Shown: positions 17,128 through 25,717, numbered from the stretch's first letter. The stretch: 64,000 nt of DNA from Comamonadaceae bacterium (GCA_013297875.1 JAAFIW010000001.1:248001-312000); one strand, 5' to 3'. A program made the numbers and translations. Notes: generated by a model not told the origin, from the letters alone.

Positions 17128-19482
17128 ATGCCTACAGAAGCGAAAGACATTTTTGAAGCGAATTCTCGCAACGTGCGAGAAATGCTGTGCGAGCGTGGGC
17201 TCGGGCTTTATGTTCCACCTTACCAGCGACCTTATGGCTGGGACAAAGACAAGGTACTAAAACTAATCGACGATATTTTCAATGGTTTTGCCGCGCTCGT
17301 TGACAGCGAGGAAAGCTTCACATTTCTCGGGACAATTATCACGATCCATGATCGAGATGGCAAGACTGTTCATCCTGTCGTGCGTACTGAATTGCCCAGT
17401 AAAGTGTTGACTGTAATTGACGGTCAGCAACGACTAACTACGCTTTTAATACTGCTGATTGCTTTGCACAATCACTTGCGACTGGCTCAGGTAAAGCTTC
17501 TCAAATCCAAAGGAAAAGGGGAATCGCTATCAAGCCAAGAAAAGTGGCTTGACGAACAGACGCGGAATATTACGGCAGAAATTGCCGCTTGTTTTTCTGA
17601 CAAACATGCATATGGTGATTCGCCTCTTTATCCTCGAATGATACGTGCGTTTGATGACCAGTGGTCAAAAACAAAAGAGAATGCTAAATACAACTCGGCA
17701 ATAGCTAGCCTAATTGCAGGATACTTTGCTCTTGCAGAAATTGATAAACCAACAGAGTACAAGCCACAAAAACGAAACAATAAGATCGAAGGCGAGGATG
17801 CCCTGATTGAGAGATATTCGCAAATTTCCAAAATTCTGAAACAAGTCACTAGTGGCGGCACTTCAAAAGAAGAATTCGAGGATTATCCAACGCTCAAGCA
17901 GATTGCAGATACCAAGCACTTCCAGAGAGCGTTAGTGAATCACGACTTTCCCGATGATGTCTTAGACTACCTTCGACAAGCTAGCGTTGCCCAAGAGTTC
18001 ACTTCTTTGTTGAGTATTCTTTTGCTCGCTAGCTATACCCTGACTAGAGTAGCATTGACCGTAGTGAAAGGAAAAAATGAAGATTATGCGTTTACTGTTT
18101 TCGAGTCGCTGAATACAACAGGTGAGCCGCTAACTGCATACGAGACCTTCAAGCCCAAAGTGGTAAGTGCTGAGGGGATTGACAAATACGAGCAATCCGA
18201 ATCTCGCGCACACTTGAGCGAAGTGTCGAATTATCTTTCAACTTTCAAAGTAGGTGACTCTCTTCAAGCAGCCACGCGCGATTTACTGATTTATTTCGCT
18301 TCCGCTGAAACTGGGTTTCGACTTTCAAAAAGGCTTGCTGATCAACGAAGGTACATGAAAGTCGAGTTTGAACGTCATGAGTCGCATCAAGAGTCACGCA
18401 TAGCGTTCGTTCGGCATCTTCGTGATACTGCGACGTTTGTGCAGAATTCTTGGGTAGGAGCAGAAAGACTGCCAGTTCTTGCCGGACTTCCGATAGAGGC
18501 TACCACCGATGCAGCAAAGCTGTGCCTATCCTATTTACGAGAGCTGAATCACACTGTAGCTATCGCACCGCTCGTGAGGTTTTATTCAACTGCTTTAGTC
18601 TCTGAGGCTGGCATCAAGGCGAGCAAAGTCAAAGAACTTGAGGATGCACTAAAGGCTATTACTGCATTCTCAGCGCTATGGCGCGCTTCTCACCGGGGCA
18701 CCTCTGGAATCGACCAAGAGTATCGGGAGATACTTTCAGGAGCGAACTCAATTACTGCTTTACCGCCGTTGGCGCGTTGTCTCAAATCGGATGCGTCGAG
18801 CGGCGCTTTTTCACCGATTGTTGACGTAGATCTGTTTAAGGCTGAACTTAGGGCTAGACTCGCCGACAAAGATCACGGGGGTATCGACAGTAAGGAGACA
18901 TTTGTGTCTGAGGCGGCATCTATACCCGCTTATCAAAACAGTCGCCCAACCAGTCGCCTCATGCTGTTGGCGGCTTATCACGATTCGGTTCAAGATGATG
19001 CCAACCTAGGCTTGATCGTGCGCGGTAAAGAAGCTGTTTCTCCGTGTATGACCTACAGTGGATTTACGGATGAGAGACATCTATCTCTTGAGCACATTGC
19101 ACCTCAGCAAGCGGGAGTTGGTTGGAATCCCGACCTTTATGCAAACAAGGAATCTATTCATAGGATCGGCAATCTGGTGCTAGTTCAATCAGATGCTAAC
19201 TCCATGCTATCAGCTAGGCCATGGGTACAAAAGCGCATTCTATATAAAGCGCTGGGTAGCGCAACCCAAGAGCAAGCGCAAAATACGTTGCGAGACGCAA
19301 AGGCAAACGGTTTAGAGTTTGGTGACAGTACAAGTGCTATTGTTGAGCTTTCTGCCTATATGCCCCATCTAGTGGCCATTGGAGCAAAAGCAGATGATGA
19401 TTGGAGCCTTGCTTTCGTTGAGACGCGAGCAAAACGTCTTCTTGAACTCGCTTGGGATGAACTATATAGCTGGTTGAAATAG
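17128..19482 (+). CDS. sspE: SspE, phosphorothioate-sensing DUF262/HNH defence effector
   Basis: The 784-residue product has an N-terminal DUF262 domain with YVPPYQRPYGW (28-38) and the VIDGQQRLTT motif (96-105), which in SspE couples NTP hydrolysis to DNA sensing. At the C-terminus is a DUF1524-type HNH nuclease with LSLEHIAPQ (H656) and RIGNLVLV (N682). In known systems SspE nicks unmodified phage DNA and its NTPase is stimulated by phosphorothioate DNA. The ATG follows AAGAGAG and lies 27 bases after sspD, so it is in the same operon. A GmrSD-like type IV restriction enzyme is the alternative, but the ssp neighbours favour SspE. Confidence 0.88.
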   Translation: MPTEAKDIFEANSRNVREMLCERGLGLYVPPYQRPYGWDKDKVLKLIDDIFNGFAALVDSEESFTFLGTIITIHDRDGKTVHPVVRTELPSKVLTVIDGQQRLTTLLILLIALHNHLRLAQVKLLKSKGKGESLSSQEKWLDEQTRNITAEIAACFSDKHAYGDSPLYPRMIRAFDDQWSKTKENAKYNSAIASLIAGYFALAEIDKPTEYKPQKRNNKIEGEDALIERYSQISKILKQVTSGGTSKEEFEDYPTLKQIADTKHFQRALVNHDFPDDVLDYLRQASVAQEFTSLLSILLLASYTLTRVALTVVKGKNEDYAFTVFESLNTTGEPLTAYETFKPKVVSAEGIDKYEQSESRAHLSEVSNYLSTFKVGDSLQAATRDLLIYFASAETGFRLSKRLADQRRYMKVEFERHESHQESRIAFVRHLRDTATFVQNSWVGAERLPVLAGLPIEATTDAAKLCLSYLRELNHTVAIAPLVRFYSTALVSEAGIKASKVKELEDALKAITAFSALWRASHRGTSGIDQEYREILSGANSITALPPLARCLKSDASSGAFSPIVDVDLFKAELRARLADKDHGGIDSKETFVSEAASIPAYQNSRPTSRLMLLAAYHDSVQDDANLGLIVRGKEAVSPCMTYSGFTDERHLSLEHIAPQQAGVGWNPDLYANKESIHRIGNLVLVQSDANSMLSARPWVQKRILYKALGSATQEQAQNTLRDAKANGLEFGDSTSAIVELSAYMPHLVAIGAKADDDWSLAFVETRAKRLLELAWDELYSWLK

Positions 19483-19493
19483 GAAGCCGCATT

Positions 19494-19517
19494 TTGCCAA
19501 TACTTCCTATTAGGCAA
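19494..19517 (+). terminator. Weak hairpin after sspE
   Basis: TTGCCAATA pairs with TATTAGGCAA with one bulged base, 11 bases after the sspE stop. There is no T-run, so it may slow or end transcription between the convergent sspE and recombinase genes only weakly. Confidence 0.35.
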
Positions 19518-19627
19518 TTGAGTCTAAGAGTCGGTGTTTAGCTGCGATTTAGTTGCTTACGCCCGAATTCCCCAACTCAATATTCCAAAGCACCTCAAAT
19601 TTTATTGATGAAAGAGGAACTTTAAAC

Positions 19628-20557
19628 TTAGAGAAGACTTGGCACCTGCCGACGCTCTACTGGCCTGTTGTACAAGGCCAAAGTTGCATCGCTCTTGTGG
19701 CCTGTCGTCAACTTAGTCTGCCAGTTTGGGAGTCCGACCATTGCGGCCTGCGTACAGTACCCAGCTCGTAGGGAATGCCCAGAAACCGCCGCACTCGCAC
19801 TAAGCCCGTGTAGCCTAGCCACTGAGCTTTTCACGATGAGAGCTACAGATGGTGCGGCCAAAGCCTTTTTGCTCACTCGATCATATCGGGACACTGCACG
19901 AAATACAGCGCCAGACTTGATGTTGGCGAACTGCATCCAATATTGGAGCGCCTTCACAGGGCAGCGATCTCCATTGGCATAGGGAATAAAAATAGTACGC
20001 CCCTCTCCCTCTTGGTCAGTCTTAGAGCGCCGAAGCATCACCTCACAGCCTTGAGTATGAAATTCCAAGTCATCAGTTTTAATACCTACAAGCTCAGATC
20101 GTCTGAACGCCCCAGCAAAGCCAACAAGTAGCAAGGCTTTGTCCCGCGCTGCCTTCATAGGCATTTGCTGATCTGACAAAACCAGAGTTTCGAGCAGATC
20201 GTCCTTCACTAGTGCTTTCACACGCCGCTGTGCTGTTCCTAGGGTACGCCGGATTCCCTGCATGGTTTGCTTGACCAGCCCGCTCATTGCGGGTGATGCC
20301 CGCTTGTCAGTTACGTAGCCACGGCGGACATGAGCTTGATGGAGAGCGATGATCCTGTGCTCAATGGTTGCCACCTTGTAGTTGCTTGACATAAAAGCGA
20401 TGTACTCCGCAAGTGTTTCAGCGGTACATGGAATCGTGCCGCCCCAGTTCAAGAACTGTGCCTCTGCCTGCGCATAAGACTTTCGCGTGTTTGCGGATTG
20501 AGAGGCCGCTTTCAGCTCTGAGACAGTGTGGATATTTATCTTGTCTTTCGCATTCAC
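19628..20557 (-). CDS. Second tyrosine recombinase of the island
   Basis: A 309-residue phage-integrase-fold protein. Catalytic elements are AFRRSELVG (first Arg), GHSLRAGY (His-x-x-Arg), LTTGHKSDATL (second His) and the tyrosine in LALYNRP. It lacks the DUF4102 arm domain of the 5.7-kb integrase, so it belongs to a different branch and is probably not the enzyme matched to the tRNA-Phe site. It overlaps the upstream 167-residue gene by 4 bases, forming an operon with it. It may serve an inner mobile unit, or resolve or shuffle DNA within the island. Confidence 0.9.
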   Translation of the reverse strand: MNAKDKINIHTVSELKAASQSANTRKSYAQAEAQFLNWGGTIPCTAETLAEYIAFMSSNYKVATIEHRIIALHQAHVRRGYVTDKRASPAMSGLVKQTMQGIRRTLGTAQRRVKALVKDDLLETLVLSDQQMPMKAARDKALLLVGFAGAFRRSELVGIKTDDLEFHTQGCEVMLRRSKTDQEGEGRTIFIPYANGDRCPVKALQYWMQFANIKSGAVFRAVSRYDRVSKKALAAPSVALIVKSSVARLHGLSASAAVSGHSLRAGYCTQAAMVGLPNWQTKLTTGHKSDATLALYNRPVERRQVPSLL

Positions 20558-21057
20558 CTGACTGCCCCCCTTTCAGTCGGATAAAAGTCAGCGGTTGCAG
20601 CCTTGCAGCTCTGCGATATAACAGTAGCCCATGCGCCCATGTCCCCAAGCTCAGACAAAAGCCACCCCAGATCTTCAACCGTATCGCCAGATATTTCACC
20701 GCCCTCAAACTCTGCGCTGGCCACGGCCAACAGATGCCCCAATGCTTTTGCACCGTTCTGACAAAGGCCAACGATCACGTCTAAATGTCCGGCCAGTTCA
20801 CGCACCCAATACGGATTGGCCGCAGCAAAATCCAGCTTAGGCAGTTGGGAGGCGTTGACTATTCCTTTCGCAGGGTCTAACTGTGGCTTACCCTTGCCAA
20901 GCGACGCGGCGATCTTCGCTATCAGAATGACGCTTGCTCTTATGCAGTGGACAACTGTATTTGGGTTCTTGCCGCGTACGTAGCCACTTCTTTGGACACG
21001 GTGCTTGTGCAGAGGTCTGTTCTTTCGTTTTGGAGTTGTAGGTAGTTGTTGTTGCAT
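20554..21057 (-). CDS. Hypothetical protein upstream of the second recombinase
   Basis: A 167-residue soluble protein with a basic N-terminus (PKRKNRPLHKHRVQRSGY), then helices and an acidic middle (EFEGGEISGDTVEDLGWLLSELGDMG). I recognise no family. It is translationally coupled to the recombinase (4-base overlap), and the small gene at 21059 starts a likely three-gene operon. A regulatory or accessory role in recombination is possible from context only. Confidence 0.6.
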   Translation of the reverse strand: MQQQLPTTPKRKNRPLHKHRVQRSGYVRGKNPNTVVHCIRASVILIAKIAASLGKGKPQLDPAKGIVNASQLPKLDFAAANPYWVRELAGHLDVIVGLCQNGAKALGHLLAVASAEFEGGEISGDTVEDLGWLLSELGDMGAWATVISQSCKAATADFYPTERGAVR

Positions 21058-21058
21058 C

Positions 21059-21352
21059 TCAGTACTCCGATGCCATCAAGATGGTGGTGATGCTTCTGTC
21101 GCCCTCAGTGATGACGTAAACCTTTTCAGAGCCAAAGACATATGCGCTCAGGATGCGAGAACCGTCCATGATGCTTTGCTTGTTGGCTTCGATGTCTGTA
21201 CCGTTAATGTCACCCCAGTCTCCAGAAACGTGGCGACGGAGCAGGCTCAACGGTTGCTGATTCACGCGCTCAAGGAAGTCCTGAGCGGCTTGTGTTGCTG
21301 TAAGCCGCCCTAGATTGAACAGTGGTACAGGCGTTGTTTTATTACTGGACAT
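21059..21352 (-). CDS. Conserved plasmid-type small hypothetical protein
   Basis: A 97-residue protein ending in the pattern VYVITEGDRSITTILMASEY. I recall this pattern from small plasmid and island proteins that are often mislabelled as restriction subunits. It also has SGDWGDINGTD and a NGxR-like DGSRILSAYVF segment. I chose the internal ATG at 21352, which has GAAGG upstream, over the longer open frame. It is the first gene of the operon leading to the second recombinase. The function is unknown, and the label restriction subunit M seen for relatives is not supported by any motif here. Confidence 0.6.
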   Translation of the reverse strand: MSSNKTTPVPLFNLGRLTATQAAQDFLERVNQQPLSLLRRHVSGDWGDINGTDIEANKQSIMDGSRILSAYVFGSEKVYVITEGDRSITTILMASEY

Positions 21353-21423
21353 AATTACCTTCGGTAATGCTTTCCCCACGCCGCAACGAAACGAGCCTTA
21401 CGGGCTTGTTTTGAAAGGAGTAG

Positions 21424-21537
21424 ATGAGCTTGGTTAAAAATCCTAGAGGCAAATTTGTTCTAGGCGTGTGCAGCGGTCAAAGCCGTGCTGAAACCAAGTG
21501 TCAGATGGCGATAACTGTTTTGACAAGTTGCCTTTGA
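21424..21537 (+). CDS. Possible small ORF with a strong ribosome binding site
   Basis: A 37-residue frame (starting MSLVKNPRGKF) has AAAGGAG 3 bases before its ATG and contains two Cys residues. A GC-rich hairpin with a short T-run lies just upstream at 21390-21412. The spacing is short and there is no recognisable family, so this could be a leader peptide or a chance frame. Confidence 0.3.
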   Translation: MSLVKNPRGKFVLGVCSGQSRAETKCQMAITVLTSCL

Positions 21538-21576
21538 CTTTGCCAATGGCTTGGGTTCAGACAAGTGCGCTCTGGA

Positions 21577-21673
21577 TTGCAGAATTTCATACCCCATAGA
21601 TTTCACAATTGCAGGATTTCACGCGATTGTCTGGCTTTCCTTTAGATCACGAAATCGTGAAATTCTGAAATCC
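21577..21673. repeat. Iteron-like cluster of TTGCAG(A/G)ATTTCA repeats
   Basis: TTGCAGAATTTCA (21577-21589) and TTGCAGGATTTCA (21609-21621) are near-identical direct repeats 32 bases apart. GATTTCAC also occurs at 21599, and inverted GTGAAATTCTGAAATCC lies at 21657-21673. A palindrome TCACGA/TCGTGA lies at 21647-21660. The cluster sits in the 422-base gap between divergent genes. It could be an operator array or an origin. Confidence 0.5.
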
Positions 21674-21774
21674 TAGCTGCGCCTACATAAGCAGGCGGCA
21701 GGCCAAAACTTGTCCTGTAAAGCCCATGTGCATCGCTCTGCATCTCGCATGACGGGCATCAATGGAGAATTACC

Positions 21775-22071
21775 ATGACACTTGAAGAGCTTTTGAATTT
21801 GTTACGCGCGGATGATTTTCACGTCAACAAACATGCTGAAGACCCCTATGGCTACAAAGTTTGGCTGGGCTGTAGGCTCATCATTGCTGTGTACAAATCC
21901 GGCAAGATCATCGTACAGGGCAAATACGACCCGCGCTGGGGCGCTGAATCATTGGAGCACCTCATACCGCTTTTGCCGCCCCATACCAATTGGGTTCTCG
22001 ACGAGGCCAAGCAAGAACCTTTTGCGGGTTTGATTGCGCTACGGCAAGGAGTCATTCGAGGCAAGCGATAA
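21775..22071 (+). CDS. Small protein with a TBP-like GKIIVQGK motif
   Basis: A 98-residue protein whose middle reads AVYKSGKIIVQGKYD. That resembles the TBP-like N-terminal domain of RNase HIII and of some predicted nucleotide-binding proteins (pattern Y-x-S/T-GK-x-x-x-QGK). No nuclease domain follows, so this would be a stand-alone domain. GGAG upstream of the ATG supports the start, and a strong terminator follows at once, so it is a single-gene unit. The function is unknown, and the domain likeness is an inference from a short motif. Confidence 0.65.
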   Translation: MTLEELLNLLRADDFHVNKHAEDPYGYKVWLGCRLIIAVYKSGKIIVQGKYDPRWGAESLEHLIPLLPPHTNWVLDEAKQEPFAGLIALRQGVIRGKR

Positions 22072-22075
22072 ATAC

Positions 22076-22100
22076 AAAAAGGGGCATTTTTGCCCCCTTT
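22076..22100. terminator. Bidirectional intrinsic terminator
   Basis: GGGGCA (22081-22086) pairs with TGCCCC (22091-22096), flanked by AAAAA and CTTT. It separates the converging 98-residue gene (+) and the secreted-protein operon (-). Confidence 0.8.
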
Positions 22101-22207
22101 GTTTGGGTGAAGCTCGTTAACGCAACGCGCTTTACTCTTTGACTAGCCTGCAAATGACCTTCATGCCCGCAAACAGTTTGAGTAATGCGTGAAGCTCGCC
22201 ATCGCGT

Positions 22208-22975
22208 TTAGTTCTTGATCTTTGGGCGACCCATGACGATATTCCAGTCAGTCACATCAGGATGGAATTTGACGTTAGGTAAGTTAAACGCCATTCCCTT
22301 CATCACACCTTGACTGTCTGCATAAAGCCGAATGGTTGCAGAACCTACGCCCTTTCTGTTAGCACTCGACACGGTTCCACGCTCTTTGCCACGGGCAAGA
22401 TACTCGCTTCGTTCGGCGGGGTCATCAACATAGCGGGTGTCGTCCAAACTTTTGGCAGCTTGAGATACATCTATGATTTTGATCTCATACTGTTCTAGTT
22501 GCTCCACAACAGGCTTGCGCGATTTGACTTTGACGGGTACGGAGTCCACAAACAATATGTGGCCTGTAGAGTGTCCGTCAACATACAGCCAAGCAATTGC
22601 ATCTCCAGGCTGTAGGTCAGTGACTTTATAAAGCCGTTCAAACGCCTCTGAGCGCTCGATGGAGGGATGCCAGTCGTAGATGCTTTTACGATCTTTGAGC
22701 TTTTGGGTTTTCACTTGCTCTACAACGCCGCTTTTTGTTCGGCGAAACATGTCTTCAATAAAGCCTCCACAGTCAGTAGCTACCACGTACTCCTTGCTGA
22801 ATAGATCAGTAGGATGCCTTGTGTAAACCTTGTTGTTTTGGTACGAGTTGTTTTCTGCCTTGGTGTTGGCTACGAATTCTCTTGCCAGTTGTAGATGCTT
22901 TGGTACGTTCTGAGCTTGGGCAAAATTGACCGTGAGGATTGCTGCCGACAGCAGAAGTTTGATGAGAGTTTTCAT
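22208..22975 (-). CDS. Secreted papain-fold (NlpC/P60-like) protein
   Basis: The 255-residue product has a signal peptide (MKTLIKLLLSAAILTVNFAQ, then AQ). Its core looks like the papain fold of NlpC/P60 or CHAP enzymes: VATDCGGFIEDMFRR supplies the Cys at a helix start, LQPGDAIAWLYV is the usual strand, and STGHILFVDS supplies the His. NlpC/P60 enzymes cut peptidoglycan peptides, which would place it in the periplasm. Its ATG overlaps the stop of the upstream lipoprotein gene (ATGA), so the two are made together. The match rests on motif spacing only, and another papain-fold activity is possible. Confidence 0.6.
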   Translation of the reverse strand: MKTLIKLLLSAAILTVNFAQAQNVPKHLQLAREFVANTKAENNSYQNNKVYTRHPTDLFSKEYVVATDCGGFIEDMFRRTKSGVVEQVKTQKLKDRKSIYDWHPSIERSEAFERLYKVTDLQPGDAIAWLYVDGHSTGHILFVDSVPVKVKSRKPVVEQLEQYEIKIIDVSQAAKSLDDTRYVDDPAERSEYLARGKERGTVSSANRKGVGSATIRLYADSQGVMKGMAFNLPNVKFHPDVTDWNIVMGRPKIKN

Positions 22976-24312
22976 TTAATTTCACCTTCCATCGTGCAGG
23001 TGGGATGTACGCCGGAGACAACTCCGTACTCGCATGTTTCGTTGACGCGCTTTCGATACGTTGCTTCTAGGCACTTGGCATCCAGGCATCTATTCCGCTC
23101 CAAGAGCCATTTCATCTGTTCTGCTTTGAAGTTTGCTTGACCACCGGGGCCAAAGTCTGCGGTTGGCATTTTCTTGTAGTTGTCTGAGAGGGCTGCGTCT
23201 AACTTGCCAAGTAGCGCACTAGAGCAGATCAACTTTTCTTGGTTTGTGGATGCTTTTGCACAATCAAAACTAGGCTTGGAGACTTGGCTAATAGCTTCTG
23301 ACTCTTTCGCTTGAGACACTGTTGTTGCGGGTGGTTGATTGCTGCTAGGAGTTTGCACAGTTGACGGCGTTGGTGTTGCCTGCGCAGTGGTCATGGTTGA
23401 GGGTGCGCTGGCTTGGCTTGATGCCGCTGGCGTTGAGGCCACGCCCTTGGTCAAGCTCATTGAACATTTTTGAATAGGTCTGGGCTTGCCTTCAAAGGGT
23501 ATCCAGCTGTTTTCAAGCCTTTCACCTTTCAGCTCGATGGTGTTACCTGATAGCAAGCCGGAAAATTCAGCAACCACCGCCGAATTATTGGATATGAGCG
23601 TCACCTTGTCGGTCATTGGATTGAGCGAACCTGCAAGTCCAACGCCCCTCAAATTGTAGTTAGCCTGTTCGACTGCATTCTCCCTAGTAGTTGCAGTCAC
23701 ACCCATGATTAGCTCAGGAGTCACTTCAACTGCATTTGCTTTGAAAGTCACCTGCGCAGTCCCGCCGTTCGACAACCCACTGGGGTTTTGAATCTCCACT
23801 GGAGAGCAGCTAAACGTCCCACTCCAATCTCCCAGCAATTCACGCTCTTTGGCGGCGTAGGCTAAAACGTCGAATGCTAAAAATGTTGCAGCTACTTCAA
23901 TGGTTGGCTTGTCATACCTGACCACGAAATTTTTGCCGTCTGAGTTCATCTGAGCGCCATACTCCATCTTCATGTCCCGGATCAAACCAGTAGGAGTGAC
24001 AACAGATAAATCGCCTGAACAAGTCCGCGCCTTGGAATCTTTGTTGTAACCGTTTTCAACGACACCTCCGAATTTGACCTTAACCGCGTCAAAGTATTTA
24101 TCAAGCACCTTCTTCCCGCCAGCAGAAAACGGGTTCCGCTGATCAATGCCATTTAACTTCAAGGCAGTTTCGCTCATGCTTTGAACCAGTGTTTTTCCGA
24201 TATCTGGGCTGGTGCATTCAGGGGGCTTTATGCCGCATCCTGAAATCAGCACTGCTAGAAGAGTTGCTGCCGTTGCTGTAACGACTGATTTATTTAGTTG
24301 TCCTCTGTGCAT
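22972..24312 (-). CDS. Lipoprotein with an LprI-like C-terminal domain
   Basis: The 446-residue product has a lipoprotein signal ending in the lipobox LISGC. A middle domain of about 250 residues that I do not recognise follows, then a Ser/Thr/Pro/Ala-rich linker (about 280-350). The C-terminus reads FDCAKASTNQEKLICSS, then MKWLLERNRCLDAKCLEATY, typical of the LprI/DUF1311 family of lysozyme-inhibitor-like proteins with paired cysteines. It is probably anchored in the outer or inner membrane. It is the first gene of a two-gene operon with the papain-fold protein, so the pair may act on, or protect, the cell wall. Confidence 0.65.
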   Translation of the reverse strand: MHRGQLNKSVVTATAATLLAVLISGCGIKPPECTSPDIGKTLVQSMSETALKLNGIDQRNPFSAGGKKVLDKYFDAVKVKFGGVVENGYNKDSKARTCSGDLSVVTPTGLIRDMKMEYGAQMNSDGKNFVVRYDKPTIEVAATFLAFDVLAYAAKERELLGDWSGTFSCSPVEIQNPSGLSNGGTAQVTFKANAVEVTPELIMGVTATTRENAVEQANYNLRGVGLAGSLNPMTDKVTLISNNSAVVAEFSGLLSGNTIELKGERLENSWIPFEGKPRPIQKCSMSLTKGVASTPAASSQASAPSTMTTAQATPTPSTVQTPSSNQPPATTVSQAKESEAISQVSKPSFDCAKASTNQEKLICSSALLGKLDAALSDNYKKMPTADFGPGGQANFKAEQMKWLLERNRCLDAKCLEATYRKRVNETCEYGVVSGVHPTCTMEGEIK

Positions 24313-24441
24313 ACATTTTCCTATTCAAGGGAATTTGCCTTTCGGCGGATGTCTGACCTAGGTCAAACTACTGAAGAAAATACCTCGTAACTTAAAACAT
24401 ATTTTATGGTGTTTTAATTTAAGATATTCGACGATTCAGGG

Positions 24442-24759
24442 GTGAGTAAGCGCCAACCTCCTGCCCTTGACCTTTTTGATGCTGATCAGGTGCTGCCTGT
24501 GTTCGGCAACAATCTGCGTCGTCTGCGTTATGAGGCTGGTTTAAGTCAAGAGGCCGTTGCTGCTCTTGCAGACGTGAGCACGGTCTTCGTTTCAGGCTGT
24601 GAGCGAGGGCTGAACAATGTTTCTCTGATGAAAGTTGCAGCTCTCTCATTTGCTCTTGGCGTGGACATGAAAGACTTGCTCGATACGTCTCGACGTGGCG
24701 AAGCTGTTGAGCCCATGCGGATGTACAGCAAAGCCACGGTGCGCAAGGCGCGTGTTTAG
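24442..24759 (+). CDS. XRE-family transcriptional regulator
   Basis: A 105-residue protein with a Cro/CI-type helix-turn-helix (NNLRRLRYEAGLSQEAVAAL, then a recognition helix ending at VSTVFVSGCERG). In the usual motif an Arg or Glu replaces the Gly-Cys. The GTG at 24442 is the only reasonable start and has no clear ribosome binding site, so it could be a leaderless message. It is divergent from the lipoprotein operon and converges with the 24763 gene. It is a plausible regulator of the neighbouring cargo. Confidence 0.85.
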   Translation: MSKRQPPALDLFDADQVLPVFGNNLRRLRYEAGLSQEAVAALADVSTVFVSGCERGLNNVSLMKVAALSFALGVDMKDLLDTSRRGEAVEPMRMYSKATVRKARV

Positions 24760-24762
24760 GCA

Positions 24763-25713
24763 CTAAGGCACTCGCTGCCTTGCTCTGAGCAGTTCACGCC
24801 AGTAGGCATGATGTTTGTGTGGGGCTTGCTGCGATAACTCCTCGATGGGTATGCTTTTGATGCACACCAGTTGGGCTAACTGCTTGTCTTGAACCAGAAG
24901 CTGTCTAACGCCGTCTGCCAATCGCTCTGCAATGTCAAAGGGTTTGTCAGGCGAATCACTTGCCGCTCGTGCCCTAAGAGTCGGGTTCTGAGCAAAGTCC
25001 ATCACATTGGCAAACTTCAACCCATTTATTTCAAGAGCACAAGGAGCACTTGGTAGCAACCAACCCCACGCGTTTTTAGGGTTTGCAGGGTAACGAGGCG
25101 GATACAAACCGCTGAACTGCTGCATGTGCTCCCGATTTTTACCAATCGAGCTGTTGGGTATCGTTAGCAGCTCCACCATGTTGTAGGTATTGCACACAAC
25201 AAGGCTTTGTCGTTTTAGACTGGCACCGAACTCAGGCGTAAATACAAGACCACGCCTGAATTCCACAGCCCAGCGGATGCAAGTGTCGAGCGCTTGTTCT
25301 CGCAAAGGCAGATAGTCTGACACACGCCCAAAGTCGTACCAGATACCATTGCGTGGGATTGGCCATTCTTTGCCAGCGTCATTGCCTATGGGATTTTCGC
25401 CAAGCTGAATGCCTATGCGACGGCTCATGTCAAGGTCATCAAGCAGCACGTCGTTCGGTACCCAGCGCGTGAAGACTTCAAACGGTGCAAGGCCATATTG
25501 ATTGAAAGCCGCAGATGTCAGAACGCCATTTCTCGGAAAGGTAGGAGTACACACCAGTGTGTGCTCCTTAAACTCCAAAGAAATGGCATCGCCTATCAGC
25601 AGCTTTCGAGCTGGTGGGCCAGACTTACGTGCGGGTTCTGGCTCAATCCACGCGCTGCGAATCCAAACGCGAGGATTGACTCCATAGTAAAAGCCTGTGA
25701 TTGCTTCGCGCAT
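24763..25713 (-). CDS. Hypothetical protein linked to a C39-like protein
   Basis: A 316-residue soluble protein with no recognisable domain; it has many Trp and Pro residues (NAWGWLLPSAPCALEING, IPRNGIWYDFG). I start it at the ATG at 25713, just after the upstream stop; an earlier ATG at 25764 would overlap the upstream gene by 47 bases. It follows the C39-like gene by 4 bases, so the two form an operon. It could be the partner or substrate-side protein of that peptidase-like gene, from context only. Confidence 0.6.
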   Translation of the reverse strand: MREAITGFYYGVNPRVWIRSAWIEPEPARKSGPPARKLLIGDAISLEFKEHTLVCTPTFPRNGVLTSAAFNQYGLAPFEVFTRWVPNDVLLDDLDMSRRIGIQLGENPIGNDAGKEWPIPRNGIWYDFGRVSDYLPLREQALDTCIRWAVEFRRGLVFTPEFGASLKRQSLVVCNTYNMVELLTIPNSSIGKNREHMQQFSGLYPPRYPANPKNAWGWLLPSAPCALEINGLKFANVMDFAQNPTLRARAASDSPDKPFDIAERLADGVRQLLVQDKQLAQLVCIKSIPIEELSQQAPHKHHAYWRELLRARQRVP

Positions 25714-25717
25714 ACGC

